DNA of 64,000 nucleotides from Sphingomonas sp. Leaf339 (GCF_001426195.1 NZ_LMRS01000001.1:746501-810500); one strand, 5' to 3'; shown: positions 1 through 9,336, counted from the stretch's first letter. Numbers and translations are program-made. Notes: generated from the sequence alone by a model not told the origin.

Positions 1-210
1 GCCGACGCCGGCCTGGCGCTCGACGCCGCCGCCGCCGGTCTGGGTCGGGCGACGGTGCCGGAGCTGCTCGCGGCGAACGACCTGGCGACCGGCCGCGTGG
101 TGGCGATCGGTGAGACCATGCCCTCGCGCGGCGGTTATTGGCTCGTCGCACCATTGCCACAGTGGCGGCAGAAGAAAGTGAAGGCGCTGGTCGAGGCGCT
201 GGCGGTCTGA
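1..210 (+). CDS. LysR-type transcriptional regulator, C-terminal fragment (cut by window edge)
   Basis: Open reading frame runs in from the left edge and ends in TGA at 208-210; the start lies outside. The visible 69 residues resemble the end of a LysR substrate-binding domain of the GcvA/AmpR type: an alanine-rich helix followed by GLGRATVPELLA, a strand GRVVAIGE, then GGYWLVAP and a basic amphipathic last helix. The DNA-binding winged helix is not in view, so its target cannot be guessed. The next gene converges on it from the minus strand 22 bp away. Confidence 0.72.
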   Translation, partial: ADAGLALDAAAAGLGRATVPELLAANDLATGRVVAIGETMPSRGGYWLVAPLPQWRQKKVKALVEALAV

Positions 211-232
211 CGCGCCCGGTGCCGAACGGCGC

Positions 233-1084
233 CTAGTTCTTCAGCCGCCAACCGCGCTTCAGCAGCGTGTAACAGGTCAGCCCCAGCATCACGTCGATCC
301 CCAACACGACCAGCGCGCCGAACATCACCGGCGAATCGGCGATTCCCAGAAAGCCGTAACGGAAACCTGAGATGATGTAGAAGAAGGGATTGGCATGGCT
401 GATCGCCCGCCACGTCGGATCGAGCGCATCGACCGAATAGAATGTCCCAGACAGCAACGAGAGCGGCGCCACGACGAAATTCGTCACGGCCGCGGCATGG
501 TCGAACTTCTCCGCCCAGATCGACGTCAGCACACCCAGCAGTGCTAGGAAGATCGATCCGCCGATGCCGAACCACAGGATCGCCAGCGGCGCCCGCGGCA
601 TCACATGCACGCTCGGCCACAGCGCCATCGCCAGTCCCACCGCGCATCCGACGAAGATCGCCCGCGTCACCGCGCCGCCGACCAGCGCCGCTAGCAACTC
701 CGCCGTCGACAGCGGCGGCATCAGATAATCGACGATCGTCCCCTGGATCTTGCCGACCAGCAGCGAGAAACTGGCGTTGGCGAATGCGTTTTGCAGCATC
801 CCCATCACGATCAGGCCGGGGGCGATGAAATCGGCGAACGGCACCGCGATTCCAGCGACCTGCACCGCATGCCGGCTGCCCAGTGCGACGGTGAAGATGA
901 CCAGGAACAACAGCGTCGTGATCGCTGGCGCCCAGATGGTCTGGAGTTGCACCTTGAAGAAACGGCGCACCTCCTTGATATAAAGGGTGCGAAGGCCGCC
1001 CCAGTTGATGCTACGGATGACGGGCACGCCGGGGGCGTTGCGGACCGCTGACTGAATTTCGCCGATTGGGGGCTGGCTGCTCAT
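233..1084 (-). CDS. ABC-2 type transporter permease
   Basis: 283-residue integral membrane protein of the ABC-2 (YadH/NodJ-like) permease family, which exports drugs, lipids or polysaccharides with a separate ATPase. After a cytoplasmic N-terminus of about 35 residues (KEVRRFFKVQLQTIWAP is a typical entry motif) there are about six hydrophobic segments, with the family region FIAPGLIVMGMLQNAF near residue 88 and a late motif ANPFFYIISGFRYG near 232. The ATP-binding partner is not within the window on this strand. It starts with ATG at 1084 and is divergent from gcrA. Substrate unknown. Confidence 0.88.
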   Translation of the reverse strand: MSSQPPIGEIQSAVRNAPGVPVIRSINWGGLRTLYIKEVRRFFKVQLQTIWAPAITTLLFLVIFTVALGSRHAVQVAGIAVPFADFIAPGLIVMGMLQNAFANASFSLLVGKIQGTIVDYLMPPLSTAELLAALVGGAVTRAIFVGCAVGLAMALWPSVHVMPRAPLAILWFGIGGSIFLALLGVLTSIWAEKFDHAAAVTNFVVAPLSLLSGTFYSVDALDPTWRAISHANPFFYIISGFRYGFLGIADSPVMFGALVVLGIDVMLGLTCYTLLKRGWRLKN

Positions 1085-1147
1085 CGTGCAAGCGCGTAGT
1101 CGCTGCCGCCGCCGCCCGCAACCGGCCGTATTGCTGAGGAACGACGA

Positions 1148-1831
1148 ATGTCATGGACCGACGAGCGGATCGAAACGCTCAGGAAGATGTGGGAGGGCGG
1201 CCAGACGGCCAGCCAGATCGCGGAAGCGCTGGGCGAGGTTAGCCGCAACGCCGTCATCGGCAAGGCGCATCGTCTTGGCCTGCAGGCACGGCCGTCGCCG
1301 GTGAAAATGTCGCCGAGCGAGCCCACGCCGGTTGTGGTCGAGGCAGTGTCTGAACCCGTCGTAGAGGCAGCGCCACCGCCGCCACCCCCACCGCCGTCGG
1401 CGCCGCCTTCACCTCCGGCTCCTGAGCCCGAGCCGGAAGCCGAGGATGACGAGGTCGTCGCGACCCCCGAAGTCGTGCGCGAGACACCGCCGCAACCGAT
1501 CCTGCGCTCGGTCGGCCCCGGCGGCTTCCTGCGTCAGGCACCCGGCGAGCAACAACCGCCAATCGCGCCTGCACCGCCGCGTCGATTGGTGCCCGCCAAG
1601 CCATCCGCCGAGATCGCCGGCAAGACTAGCCTGCTCGATCTGAACGACCGTATCTGCAAATGGCCACTCGGCCATCCGGGTGAACCGGACTTCCATTTTT
1701 GCGGCAAGGCGGTGAACCCGGGTTTCCCGTATTGTGTGGATCACTGCGGTCATGCCTATCAGGCGCAGTTGCCCCGCCGCGATCGCCGTCCTCCGCCGCC
1801 GCTGCCGTTTGGCGGCCCTCGCGTTCGATAA
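1148..1831 (+). CDS. gcrA: GcrA cell cycle regulator
   Basis: 227 residues. The N-terminus (MSWTDERIETLRKMWEGG, then a helix containing SRNAVIGKAHRLGL) is the GcrA DNA-binding domain. In Caulobacter GcrA binds sigma70-RNA polymerase and activates promoters with CcrM-methylated GAnTC sites. The C-terminal sigma-interaction region is also recognisable: LLDLNDRICKWPLGHPGEPDF followed by FCGKAVNPGFPYC (residues about 163-200). Between them is a long Pro/Glu-rich linker (about 70-125) with an eight-proline run. It starts 63 bp from the divergent ABC permease. Confidence is high because both conserved ends are present. Confidence 0.93.
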   Translation: MSWTDERIETLRKMWEGGQTASQIAEALGEVSRNAVIGKAHRLGLQARPSPVKMSPSEPTPVVVEAVSEPVVEAAPPPPPPPPSAPPSPPAPEPEPEAEDDEVVATPEVVRETPPQPILRSVGPGGFLRQAPGEQQPPIAPAPPRRLVPAKPSAEIAGKTSLLDLNDRICKWPLGHPGEPDFHFCGKAVNPGFPYCVDHCGHAYQAQLPRRDRRPPPPLPFGGPRVR

Positions 1832-2124
1832 GGCGCCAAGCGCCTGCGGACGCGAAGGCCGCTTGGCCGACGCAGCCAGGGGTGCGTTCGATGTTACGGG
1901 CGTTGCCCAGAGCCGGACCGCGAAGGAGGGGGATCGAGACAGAAGCCCGCCCGTCCTGAACTCGCAGACTTCTCGTTCTCCAGCGCACGACAAAAGGGCC
2001 GCTTCCGTGAGGAAGCGGCCCTTTTTCTATCCCGCCGCGGCTACAGCCGCGTCGTCGAACAGCGCGATGCGCTGCCGGCCGGACTCGAAGGACTGAAGCC
2101 TTTCGACGTTAGTCCTTCTTCGCC
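1832..2124. other. Non-coding interval between gcrA and the outer membrane protein gene
   Basis: No coding region with a sensible start and codon use. The one clear element is the strong hairpin at 1992-2026, described separately. It serves the convergent gcrA and outer-membrane protein genes. Confidence 0.6.
1992..2026. terminator. Bidirectional rho-independent terminator
   Basis: Long perfect stem aaaagggccgcttcc / ggaagcggcccttttt with a gtga loop. The A-tract on one side and T-tract on the other allow it to work in both directions. It lies between convergent gcrA and the outer-membrane protein gene. Confidence 0.85.
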
Positions 2125-2964
2125 TCAGAACCGGAACGCCGCTGTCGCGCGGATGCTGTGCCAGCGGAACTTGTCGTCGCTGCGTGCGATGTCAGTGCCA
2201 TTCACCGTGCCGCCGTTGTTGGCGTTCGTGAAGGGCGTGCCGGCCGGACCGGTCACGCGGACGCGGTAATCGTTATCCTGATACTGGTGGTACATATATT
2301 CCATGCCCACCGAGAAGTTACGGCCGAGCTTCTGCTCGATGCCGCCGCCACCCAGCATGCCCCACTGGTTACGATCGCCACGGCCGGTGAACGTGTTGGT
2401 GCTCTGCGACGACGAGAACGACCGATCGATGCGGGCATAACCGGCGCCGAACGTGCCATAGAACAGCGTCGTGTCAGCGGCATAACCGGCGCGGCCACGG
2501 ATCGACGATTCCCACTTCACACTACGCGTCATCACGTAGTTGGCGGGGGTGGACGAGAAACCCGTAACGCTGTCGGTGATCTCTGACTTGCCGAACTCGC
2601 CGACTGCACCGATCACAATGTTGCTGCGCTGCACGTCCATGCCGACGCGGCCGTAATAGGCCCAGCCGTCCTTGTCATTACGGCAGGCGACGTTGCCGGT
2701 CTGGGTTGCGCGACCGTTGCAGAAACCGGGGTTGAACGCGTTCCCGCCGGCGCCAGTCAGCACGGTGTTGTTGAAGTTACCGTCCAGGTTCCGATCGAAC
2801 AGGATGCGCGAACCGACATCGTTCGGCTGTACGTCGTAACCGCCGGCCGCGCCGACATAGATGCCCGAGAACGGACGATCCTCGGTGGTTTCCTGTGCGA
2901 AGGCGGGCGTCGCCAGAGCAGCGAAGGAGGCCAGACCGAGCAGGCCGGCAGTCAACTTTTGCAT
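2125..2964 (-). CDS. Outer membrane beta-barrel protein (Omp25/OmpA-like porin family)
   Basis: 279 residues from ATG at 2964, preceded by GACGGAA at ribosome-binding distance; longer in-frame upstream starts would bury the signal peptide. Residues 1-22 (MQKLTAGLLGLASFAALATP, then AFA|Q) form a signal peptide with an AxA cleavage site. The remainder alternates short beta strands (SGIYVGAAGGYDV, WESSIRGRAGYA, FSVGMEYMYHQY) and ends in aromatic Phe, the BAM signal of eight-stranded barrels. Unusually long loops are rich in Asn/Gly. Role probably structural or permeability; ligand unknown. Divergent from parE over 148 bp. Confidence 0.85.
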   Translation of the reverse strand: MQKLTAGLLGLASFAALATPAFAQETTEDRPFSGIYVGAAGGYDVQPNDVGSRILFDRNLDGNFNNTVLTGAGGNAFNPGFCNGRATQTGNVACRNDKDGWAYYGRVGMDVQRSNIVIGAVGEFGKSEITDSVTGFSSTPANYVMTRSVKWESSIRGRAGYAADTTLFYGTFGAGYARIDRSFSSSQSTNTFTGRGDRNQWGMLGGGGIEQKLGRNFSVGMEYMYHQYQDNDYRVRVTGPAGTPFTNANNGGTVNGTDIARSDDKFRWHSIRATAAFRF

Positions 2965-3112
2965 GAAAATTCCGTCATCTTTTTGAATGGAACCACAGGA
3001 ACGGGTGAAAACACTGGAAATATCCTGACTGATCCAAGTTGTTTTCAGCTGTGGCAATCGCGCCACAGCCGACGCGCTGGCTTCGTCCTGCGACACGGCC
3101 TATGTTCTTCCT

Positions 3113-5092
3113 ATGTCCAAGGATCTGTTCGCGGCGCCTCCCGCTCAGGAAAGCTATGACGCCTCGTCGATCGAGGTGCTGGAGGGGCTGGAGCCGGTCC
3201 GCCGTCGTCCCGGTATGTACGTCGGCGGCACCGACGAACGCGCGCTGCATCATCTCGCCGCCGAGGTGCTCGATAACGCGATGGACGAAGCGGTCGCCGG
3301 CCATGCGACCCGGATCGAAGTGACGCTGGAGCCCGGCAATCGCCTGACCATCATCGACAACGGCCGCGGCATTCCGGTCGATCCGCATCCGAAGTTCCCA
3401 GACAAGTCGGCGCTGGAGGTGATCCTCTCCACCCTCCACTCGGGCGGGAAGTTCGCCGGCAAGGCCTATGCAACCAGCGGCGGTCTGCACGGCGTCGGCA
3501 TCTCCGTCGTCAACGCGCTGTCGTCGGACACGGTGGTCGAGGTTGCCCGCGACCGGCAACTCTACCGCCAGCGTTTCGCCAAGGGCCAGACGCTCGGCCC
3601 GCTCGAACAGGTCGGCGCCGCTCCTAACCGGCGCGGCACCTCGGTCGCCTTCACCCCGGATACCGAGATCTTCGGCCCCGAACTCGCCTTCAAACCAGCC
3701 CGCCTGTACAAGCTCGCTCGGTCAAAGGCATATCTGTTCGCCGGTGTCGAAATCCGCTGGCATTGCGCGGCCGAACTGGTGGAGGGGAGCGACACGCCGG
3801 CCGAGGCGGTTTTCCAGTTCCCTGGCGGCCTCGCCGACCATTTGCGCGAACAAATCGGCGGTCGCGAGTGCGCAACGGCGGATTTCTTTGCCGGGTCACA
3901 GGACTTTCCGGGGGGGCAAGGCCGCGTCGAATGGGCTGTCGCCTGGCCGTTATGGAGCGACGGCAGTTTCAGCTGGTACTGCAACACCATCCCGACCCCC
4001 GATGGCGGCACGCACGAACAGGGCCTGCGTCAGGCGCTCGTGCGTGGCCTCCGCCATTTCGGCGAACTGGTGAACCAGAAAAAGGCAAAGGACATCACCG
4101 CCGACGACCTGATGGTCGGCAGCGAACTGATGCTGTCGGTTTTCATCCGCGAGCCGCAATTTCAAAGCCAGACCAAAGACCGGCTGACCAGCCCCGAGGC
4201 GGCCGGTCTGGTCGAGCGTGCCATGCGCGATCATTTCGATCACTGGCTCGGCCACAACATGGACCGGGGCAAGGCGCTGCTCGGCTATGTCCTCGACCGG
4301 ATGGATGAACGCCTGCGCCGCAAGGCCGAACGCGACGTCAAGCGCAAGACCGCGACCTCGGCGCGCAAGCTGCGCCTGCCCGGCAAGCTGACCGACTGTT
4401 CCGCCAACGACCCCGCCGGCACCGAACTGTTCATCGTAGAGGGTGATTCGGCTGGTGGCTCGGCCAAACAGGCGCGCGATCGCAAGACGCAGGCGATCCT
4501 GCCGATCCGCGGCAAGATCCTGAATGTCGCGTCGGCCACCAGCGCGAAGATCTTCGCCAATCAGGAAATCGCCGATCTGATCCAGGCGCTGGGTTGCGGC
4601 ACGCGCAAGGACTGTATCGCCGATAATCTCCGCTACGAACGCATCGTCATCATGACCGACGCCGATGTCGATGGCGCGCATATCGCCACGTTGCTGATGA
4701 CCTTCTTCTTTCAGGAAATGCCCGATCTCGTGCGGCGCGGGCATCTGTACCTGGCCCAGCCGCCGCTCTATCGCCTGACCGCCGGCGCGAAGTCGCTCTA
4801 CGCTCGGGACGACGCTCACCGCGCGGAACTGGAACGCACCGCGTTCAGAAACAAGAAGGTCGAGGTCGCGCGCTTCAAGGGTCTGGGCGAAATGAACCCG
4901 ATGCAGCTGCGCGAAACCACGATGGACCCCGCCAGCCGCTCAATGATCCGCATCACCCTGCCCCAAGAATATGAGGAGCGCGCAGGAGTGAAGGACTTGG
5001 TCGATCGCCTCATGGGCACCAACCCCGCCCACCGCTTCGCCTTCATCCAGGAAAACGCCGCCCGGCTGGACGAGGAAGCATTGGACGCCTGA
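3113..5092 (+). CDS. parE: DNA topoisomerase IV subunit B
   Basis: 659 residues. This is the ATPase/TOPRIM subunit of topoisomerase IV, which decatenates chromosomes with ParC. The GHKL ATPase motifs are visible (EVLDNAMDEAV near 47, DNGRGIPVDPHP near 79, GGLHGVGISVVNALS near 122). The transducer domain precedes the TOPRIM signatures EGDSAGGSA at 443 and DADVDGAHI at 516, and the C-terminus contains the family motif RFKGLGEMNPMQL. Length and the lack of a GyrB-type insert favour ParE over GyrB. parC is not in the window. Confidence 0.97.
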   Translation: MSKDLFAAPPAQESYDASSIEVLEGLEPVRRRPGMYVGGTDERALHHLAAEVLDNAMDEAVAGHATRIEVTLEPGNRLTIIDNGRGIPVDPHPKFPDKSALEVILSTLHSGGKFAGKAYATSGGLHGVGISVVNALSSDTVVEVARDRQLYRQRFAKGQTLGPLEQVGAAPNRRGTSVAFTPDTEIFGPELAFKPARLYKLARSKAYLFAGVEIRWHCAAELVEGSDTPAEAVFQFPGGLADHLREQIGGRECATADFFAGSQDFPGGQGRVEWAVAWPLWSDGSFSWYCNTIPTPDGGTHEQGLRQALVRGLRHFGELVNQKKAKDITADDLMVGSELMLSVFIREPQFQSQTKDRLTSPEAAGLVERAMRDHFDHWLGHNMDRGKALLGYVLDRMDERLRRKAERDVKRKTATSARKLRLPGKLTDCSANDPAGTELFIVEGDSAGGSAKQARDRKTQAILPIRGKILNVASATSAKIFANQEIADLIQALGCGTRKDCIADNLRYERIVIMTDADVDGAHIATLLMTFFFQEMPDLVRRGHLYLAQPPLYRLTAGAKSLYARDDAHRAELERTAFRNKKVEVARFKGLGEMNPMQLRETTMDPASRSMIRITLPQEYEERAGVKDLVDRLMGTNPAHRFAFIQENAARLDEEALDA

Positions 5093-5153
5093 AGAATAGG
5101 AAGCGCGGTCATGGTGTTGACCGGCTGTGCCGTCTGCCCGTATCAGGCGCATC

Positions 5154-5177
5154 GGGCGGCCCCCTTGGCCGCCCTTT
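5154..5177 (+). terminator. Rho-independent terminator after parE
   Basis: Stem gggcggcc / ggccgccc (8 bp, loop ccctt) followed by a short T-run, 62 bp beyond the parE stop and immediately before the argD ribosome-binding site. Confidence 0.65.
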
Positions 5178-5196
5178 CTCGTTGGAGGGAGCCACC

Positions 5197-6387
5197 ATGT
5201 CTACGCCCGCGCTCATGCCCGTCTATCCACGGTGCGGTGTGCGACCGGTGCGAGGCGAGGGCGTGTACCTGATCAGCGAGAATGGCGACCGCTATCTTGA
5301 TTTCGCCAGCGGCATCGCGGTGAACGCGCTGGGTCATGGCCACCCGGCGCTGGTAAAGGCGATCGCGGATCAGGCGGCGACGCTGATGCACGTGTCGAAC
5401 CTTTATGGCAGCCCGCAGGGCGAGCATCTGGCGCAGCGACTGGTCGATGCGACCTTCGCCGACACGGTGTTCTTCACCAATTCGGGGGCCGAGGCGGTGG
5501 AATGCGCGATCAAGACCGCGCGCCGTTATCATTTCGCCAATGGCAATTCGCAGCGGCACGACTTGATCACGTTCAACAACGCGTTTCATGGCCGCACGCT
5601 CGGCACGATCTCGGCCACCAATCAGGCCAAGATGCGCGACGGCTTCGAACCGCTGCTGCCCGGCTTCAAATACGCGACGTTCAACGATCTGGCCGGCGCG
5701 TTGGCGCTGATCGATGATAATACGGCCGGCTTCCTGGTCGAACCGATCCAGGGCGAGGGCGGCCTGACGGTCGGCACAGACGAGTTCATCCAGGGGCTGC
5801 GCGCCGCCTGCGACGAACACGGCCTGTTGCTGGTACTGGACGAGGTGCAGTGCGGATACAGCCGCACCGGCAAATTCTTCGCCCACGAACTCTACGGCAT
5901 CACGCCCGATATCATGGCGGTGGCCAAGGGTATCGGCGGCGGTTTCCCGCTCGGCGCCTGTTTGGCGACCGAGGAAGCAGCCAAGGGCATGGTCGCCGGC
6001 ACTCATGGCTCCACCTATGGCGGCAATCCGCTGGCGATGGCGGCGGGCGAGGCGGTGCTTGACGTGATGCAGGCCGATGGCTTCCTCGATCACGTCACCG
6101 CGATGGGCGATCGGCTGCGGTCGTCACTGGAACAGATGATCCCCAACCATGACCATCTTTTCCATGAGGTGCGCGGCCGTGGGCTGATGATGGGACTGAA
6201 GCTGAAAAGCGACAGCCGTCGCTTCGTCGCGCATTGCCGTGACAACCACGGGTTGCTGACGGTCGCGGCAGGCGAAAACGTTGTCCGCATCCTGCCGCCG
6301 CTGGTGATCGACGAAAGTCATATCGCCGAATTCACCCAGAAACTGAGCGACGCCGCACGGGTGTACGTCCCGGCGAGCGACGACTGA
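5197..6387 (+). CDS. argD: Acetylornithine aminotransferase (class III PLP enzyme)
   Basis: 396 residues from ATG 5197, preceded by GGAGGGAG; an in-frame TTG at 5182 is disfavoured because it would include the ribosome-binding site. It transfers an amino group between glutamate and N-acetylglutamate semialdehyde in arginine synthesis, and in many bacteria also serves succinyl-diaminopimelate synthesis. Class III hallmarks: NSGAEAVECAIKTARRYH, HGRTLGTISAT, LVLDEVQCGYSRTG, and the PLP lysine K244 in AVAKGIGGGFPLG. argF follows 138 bp downstream, which supports the arginine assignment over other omega-aminotransferases. Confidence 0.94.
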   Translation: MSTPALMPVYPRCGVRPVRGEGVYLISENGDRYLDFASGIAVNALGHGHPALVKAIADQAATLMHVSNLYGSPQGEHLAQRLVDATFADTVFFTNSGAEAVECAIKTARRYHFANGNSQRHDLITFNNAFHGRTLGTISATNQAKMRDGFEPLLPGFKYATFNDLAGALALIDDNTAGFLVEPIQGEGGLTVGTDEFIQGLRAACDEHGLLLVLDEVQCGYSRTGKFFAHELYGITPDIMAVAKGIGGGFPLGACLATEEAAKGMVAGTHGSTYGGNPLAMAAGEAVLDVMQADGFLDHVTAMGDRLRSSLEQMIPNHDHLFHEVRGRGLMMGLKLKSDSRRFVAHCRDNHGLLTVAAGENVVRILPPLVIDESHIAEFTQKLSDAARVYVPASDD

Positions 6388-6390
6388 AAC

Positions 6391-6441
6391 GATCCTCCCC
6401 GTTCGCGGGGAGGGGACCATGCGAAGCATGGTGGAGGGGGA
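6391..6441. repeat. REP-like double hairpin between argD and argF
   Basis: Two adjacent palindromes: cctccccg-ttcg-cggggagg (6394-6413) and accatgc-gaa-gcatggt (6416-6432), followed by ggaggggga. I recognise this GC-rich double hairpin as typical of intergenic repeats in sphingomonads. It could also stabilise or attenuate the argD-argF transcript. Confidence 0.65.
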
Positions 6442-6525
6442 CCGCTTCAACGGCAGCGCTCGTGGATACTTTCTTCCACGCGATGAAACCGTGGTCCCCG
6501 TCTTCCTTGCAGGGAAGGATCGAAC

Positions 6526-7443
6526 ATGCGCCATTTCCTGAACTTGTACGATGCGGGCGCCGACGGTATCGCCGCGATGCTGGCCGACGCGCTCGATCGC
6601 AAGGCGGCCCGCGCCGGCTGGGCAAAGGGACGTGTCGATGGTGACGCTCCGCTTACCGGTCACACGCTGGCGATGGTGTTCGAAAAGAACTCCACCCGTA
6701 CCCGCGTCAGTTTCGACATGGCGATCCGCCAGCTCGGCGGCACGTCGGTCGTGATGGACGCCGGCACCATGCAGCTCGGCCGTGGTGAAAGCGTGGCCGA
6801 TACCGCCCGTGTCCTGTCGGGCTATTGCGACGCGATCATGATCCGCACCGACGATCATGCCAAGGTCGAGGAGATGGCGCATTACGCGTCCGTCCCCGTC
6901 ATCAACGGGCTGACCGATGCCTCGCATCCCTGCCAGATCATGGCCGATCTGCTGACCATCATCGAATCCGGCAAGGCGCTGCCCGGCCTGAAGGTCGCGT
7001 GGCTGGGCGATGGCAACAACGTGCTGGCGTCGATCGTCGAGGCCGCCGGGCTGATGCAGTTCGACGTCGTTGCCGCCTGTCCACAAGGGTTCGCCCCGGA
7101 CGAGGAAGCAATCGTCGCCGCGTCCGGCCGCGCCCGTGTCGTCTCCGATCCGCGTGAGGCGGCGGAGGGTGCCGACATCATCGTCACCGATACCTGGATA
7201 TCGATGGGTCAGGCTCATGCCGATGCCAAGCTGAAGGCGCTCGGTCCCTATCAGGTCACGCCCGACCTGATGGCGCTGGCAAAGCCGGATGCCAAATTCC
7301 TCCACTGCCTGCCCGCGCATCGCGGCGAGGAAGTGGCCACGGCGGTGATCGACGGTCCCCAGTCGCTGATCTGGCCTGAGGCGGAGAACCGCCTGCACGC
7401 GCAGAAGTCCGTACTGCGCTGGTGCTTCGACCAGATCGGTTGA
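6526..7443 (+). CDS. argF: Ornithine carbamoyltransferase
   Basis: 305 residues. It condenses carbamoyl phosphate and ornithine to citrulline, cytoplasmic, arginine pathway. The carbamoyl-phosphate loop STRTR is at 56-60, HPCQ at 134-137, and the ornithine-side motif [11 protein letters not shown] at 260, all diagnostic of OTCase rather than aspartate carbamoyltransferase. The ATG at 6526 is preceded by AGGGAAGG. It lies downstream of argD and upstream of hslO on the same strand, an order common in sphingomonads. Confidence 0.97.
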   Translation: MRHFLNLYDAGADGIAAMLADALDRKAARAGWAKGRVDGDAPLTGHTLAMVFEKNSTRTRVSFDMAIRQLGGTSVVMDAGTMQLGRGESVADTARVLSGYCDAIMIRTDDHAKVEEMAHYASVPVINGLTDASHPCQIMADLLTIIESGKALPGLKVAWLGDGNNVLASIVEAAGLMQFDVVAACPQGFAPDEEAIVAASGRARVVSDPREAAEGADIIVTDTWISMGQAHADAKLKALGPYQVTPDLMALAKPDAKFLHCLPAHRGEEVATAVIDGPQSLIWPEAENRLHAQKSVLRWCFDQIG

Positions 7444-7547
7444 TCGCCGCCCGGTCGCGCCCATATCCGTCTGGCCGGCACTCACCGGCGCTTCCCTTTT
7501 CAGGCGCCCTTTGCGGCGACAGGGTCCGGTTACCGCCGGACTGACGG

Positions 7548-8474
7548 ATGACGATGATGACCGAGCAAATTCTTTCCGACACCGACCGTGCCTTGGGCTT
7601 CACGATCCCGTCCCGCCACGCCCGCGGCCGGGTCGTGCGCCTGGGGGCGTCGCTCGACACGATCCTGTCCGCCCACGCCTATCCGCCGGCGATCGAACGG
7701 CTGCTCACAGAGGCGCTGGCGCTGTGCGCGCTGATGGGATCGACGCTGAAGGATGAAAGCGGGCAGCTGACCATGCAGACGCGCAGCGATGCCGGCGTGG
7801 TGCAATTGCTGGTCTGCGATTACCGCGGTGGGGAGCTGCGCGGATATATCCAATATGATGCCGACCGGCTGGCCGAGGCACCGGAGCAGCCGACGCTGTT
7901 CGCGTTGTTCGGTCAGGGATATCTGGCGATCACCTTCGATCTCGCGACGTCTGGTGAACGATATCAGGGCATCGTGCCACTGGACGCCGAAACGCTGGCC
8001 GAGGCGGCGCAAAGCTACTTCGTGCAGTCCGAACAGATCCCGACCCTGATCCGCCTGGGCATCGGCCGCGATGCCACCGGCCGCACCATCGCCGGTGGTA
8101 TGCTGCTCCAGCATCTGCCGGAAGGGGAGGTTGGACGCGAGCGCCTCCATACTCGGCTCGATCACCCGGAATGGGAGCATGTCGCGGCGCTCGGCAGCAC
8201 GATGGGCGTCGACGAGCTGGCCGACCCGGCGATCCCGCTGGAAACGCTGATCTGGCGGTTGTTCAACGAAGAAAGTGAGATCCGCGTCCTGGCATCGACG
8301 CCGATCGTGCGGGGTTGCCGGTGCACGCCCGACCATATCCTGGGCGTTCTCGCAAAATTTCCGGTCGAGGATCGGCGCGAGATGGCGGATGCGAATGGCG
8401 TGATCGAAGTCGACTGTGCATTTTGCGCGACGAAGTTTCCGGTGTCCGCCGAGGACCTGACGCCGATGCGTTAA
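7548..8474 (+). CDS. hslO: Redox-regulated chaperone Hsp33
   Basis: 308 residues. Hsp33 is a holdase activated by oxidation when its zinc-bound cysteines form disulfides. The N-terminal domain carries the family motif GGELRGYIQYD (about 94-105). The C-terminal redox switch is intact: C257-x-C259 and C290-x2-C293, i.e. CXC-X30-CXXC, within the usual spacing. Three closely spaced ATGs (7548, 7554, 7557) make the exact start uncertain. It follows argF by 104 bp and may be co-transcribed. Confidence 0.95.
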   Translation: MTMMTEQILSDTDRALGFTIPSRHARGRVVRLGASLDTILSAHAYPPAIERLLTEALALCALMGSTLKDESGQLTMQTRSDAGVVQLLVCDYRGGELRGYIQYDADRLAEAPEQPTLFALFGQGYLAITFDLATSGERYQGIVPLDAETLAEAAQSYFVQSEQIPTLIRLGIGRDATGRTIAGGMLLQHLPEGEVGRERLHTRLDHPEWEHVAALGSTMGVDELADPAIPLETLIWRLFNEESEIRVLASTPIVRGCRCTPDHILGVLAKFPVEDRREMADANGVIEVDCAFCATKFPVSAEDLTPMR

Positions 8475-8499
8475 CGCCCTGTTTACGCGTTTACGGTTA

Positions 8500-8597
8500 G
8501 GAGAATCAGGTGCTTGTTCTTCAGCACGTGTTTCTCCCTCGGTGGGTCGTTCCCATCACACCTCGGGGCCGTGCGATCCGCGCGGCCCTTTCTTTTT
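8500..8597 (+). ncRNA. Candidate structured RNA or leader between hslO and queC
   Basis: Three consecutive hairpins end in an intrinsic terminator: (1) ggagaa/ttctcc closing an inner gtgct/agcac stem (8500-8537); (2) ggtggg/cccatc around a tcgtt loop (8541-8557); (3) terminator stem 8566-8588. The ordered structure just ahead of queC could be an sRNA made from the hslO region or an attenuating leader for queC. I do not recognise a known preQ1 riboswitch class in it. Confidence 0.35.
8566..8597 (+). terminator. Intrinsic terminator upstream of queC
   Basis: 10-bp stem gggccgtgcg / cgcgcggccc (one G-U pair) with a 3-nt loop, followed by tttcttttt. It ends 31 bp before the queC ATG, so it either closes the hslO transcript or acts as the expression platform of a leader. 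Confidence 0.75.
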
Positions 8598-8627
8598 GTC
8601 GAAAGCTGGCCTAGCTCGCGGCGGATC

Positions 8628-9326
8628 ATGAATACTCAGCCTCTTGCGGTCGTCCTTGTCTCGGGCGGCCTAGACTCGATGGTGTCCGCCGCGCTCGCGC
8701 GCGAAGCCGGATACCGCCTGCTCGCCCTGTCGATCGATTATAACCAGCGGCACCGCGTCGAACTGGCCGCCGCCCGCCGCGTCGCCACAGAGCTTGGCGC
8801 CGAACGCCATGTCGTGTTGCCGCTCGACCTGTCGGCCTTCGGCGGCTCTGCGCTGACGGACGATATCGATGTGCCCAAGGACGGCGTCGGTGCGGAGGGG
8901 CAGGGCGGCATCCCAGTTACCTATGTCCCGGCCCGTAACACCATCTTCCTCAGCTTGGCCCTCGGCTGGTCGGAGGCGGCGGGCGCCCGCGATCTGTTCA
9001 TCGGCGTCAACGCGCTCGATTATTCGGGCTATCCCGATTGCCGACCTGAATTCATCCATGCTTTCGAAGGACTCGCCGAACTGGCCACCAAGGCCGGGGT
9101 AGAAGGCGCACCGTTCCGCATCCGCGCGCCGCTGCAACACATGACCAAGGCGGATATCGCCCGTGAAGGGGCACGGCTCGGCCTCGACATGGGGCTCAGT
9201 TGGTCATGCTATGATCCGGCGCCGGGTGGTCTCCACTGCGGCTTGTGCGATAGTTGCCGCCTGCGGGCCAAGGGGTTCGAGGAAGCGGGCATCGCTGATC
9301 CCACCCGCTACGCCGCCAAGCCATGA
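8628..9326 (+). CDS. queC: 7-cyano-7-deazaguanine synthase QueC
   Basis: 232 residues from ATG 8628, placed so that the PP-loop [13 protein letters not shown] falls at the extreme N-terminus as in the family; the frame opens further upstream, but that would run through the terminator. QueC converts 7-carboxy-7-deazaguanine to preQ0 with ATP and ammonia for queuosine synthesis. The zinc-binding Cys cluster [17 protein letters not shown] is near the C-terminus. Followed 10 bp later by queE, the enzyme making its substrate. Confidence 0.95.
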   Translation: MNTQPLAVVLVSGGLDSMVSAALAREAGYRLLALSIDYNQRHRVELAAARRVATELGAERHVVLPLDLSAFGGSALTDDIDVPKDGVGAEGQGGIPVTYVPARNTIFLSLALGWSEAAGARDLFIGVNALDYSGYPDCRPEFIHAFEGLAELATKAGVEGAPFRIRAPLQHMTKADIAREGARLGLDMGLSWSCYDPAPGGLHCGLCDSCRLRAKGFEEAGIADPTRYAAKP

Positions 9327-9336
9327 GGCGCGGTCG

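Noticed and set aside
8500-8627. preQ1 riboswitch upstream of queC
   Set aside because: I could not find the conserved short stem and A-rich tail of class I or the pattern of classes II and III; kept only as an unassigned structured RNA.
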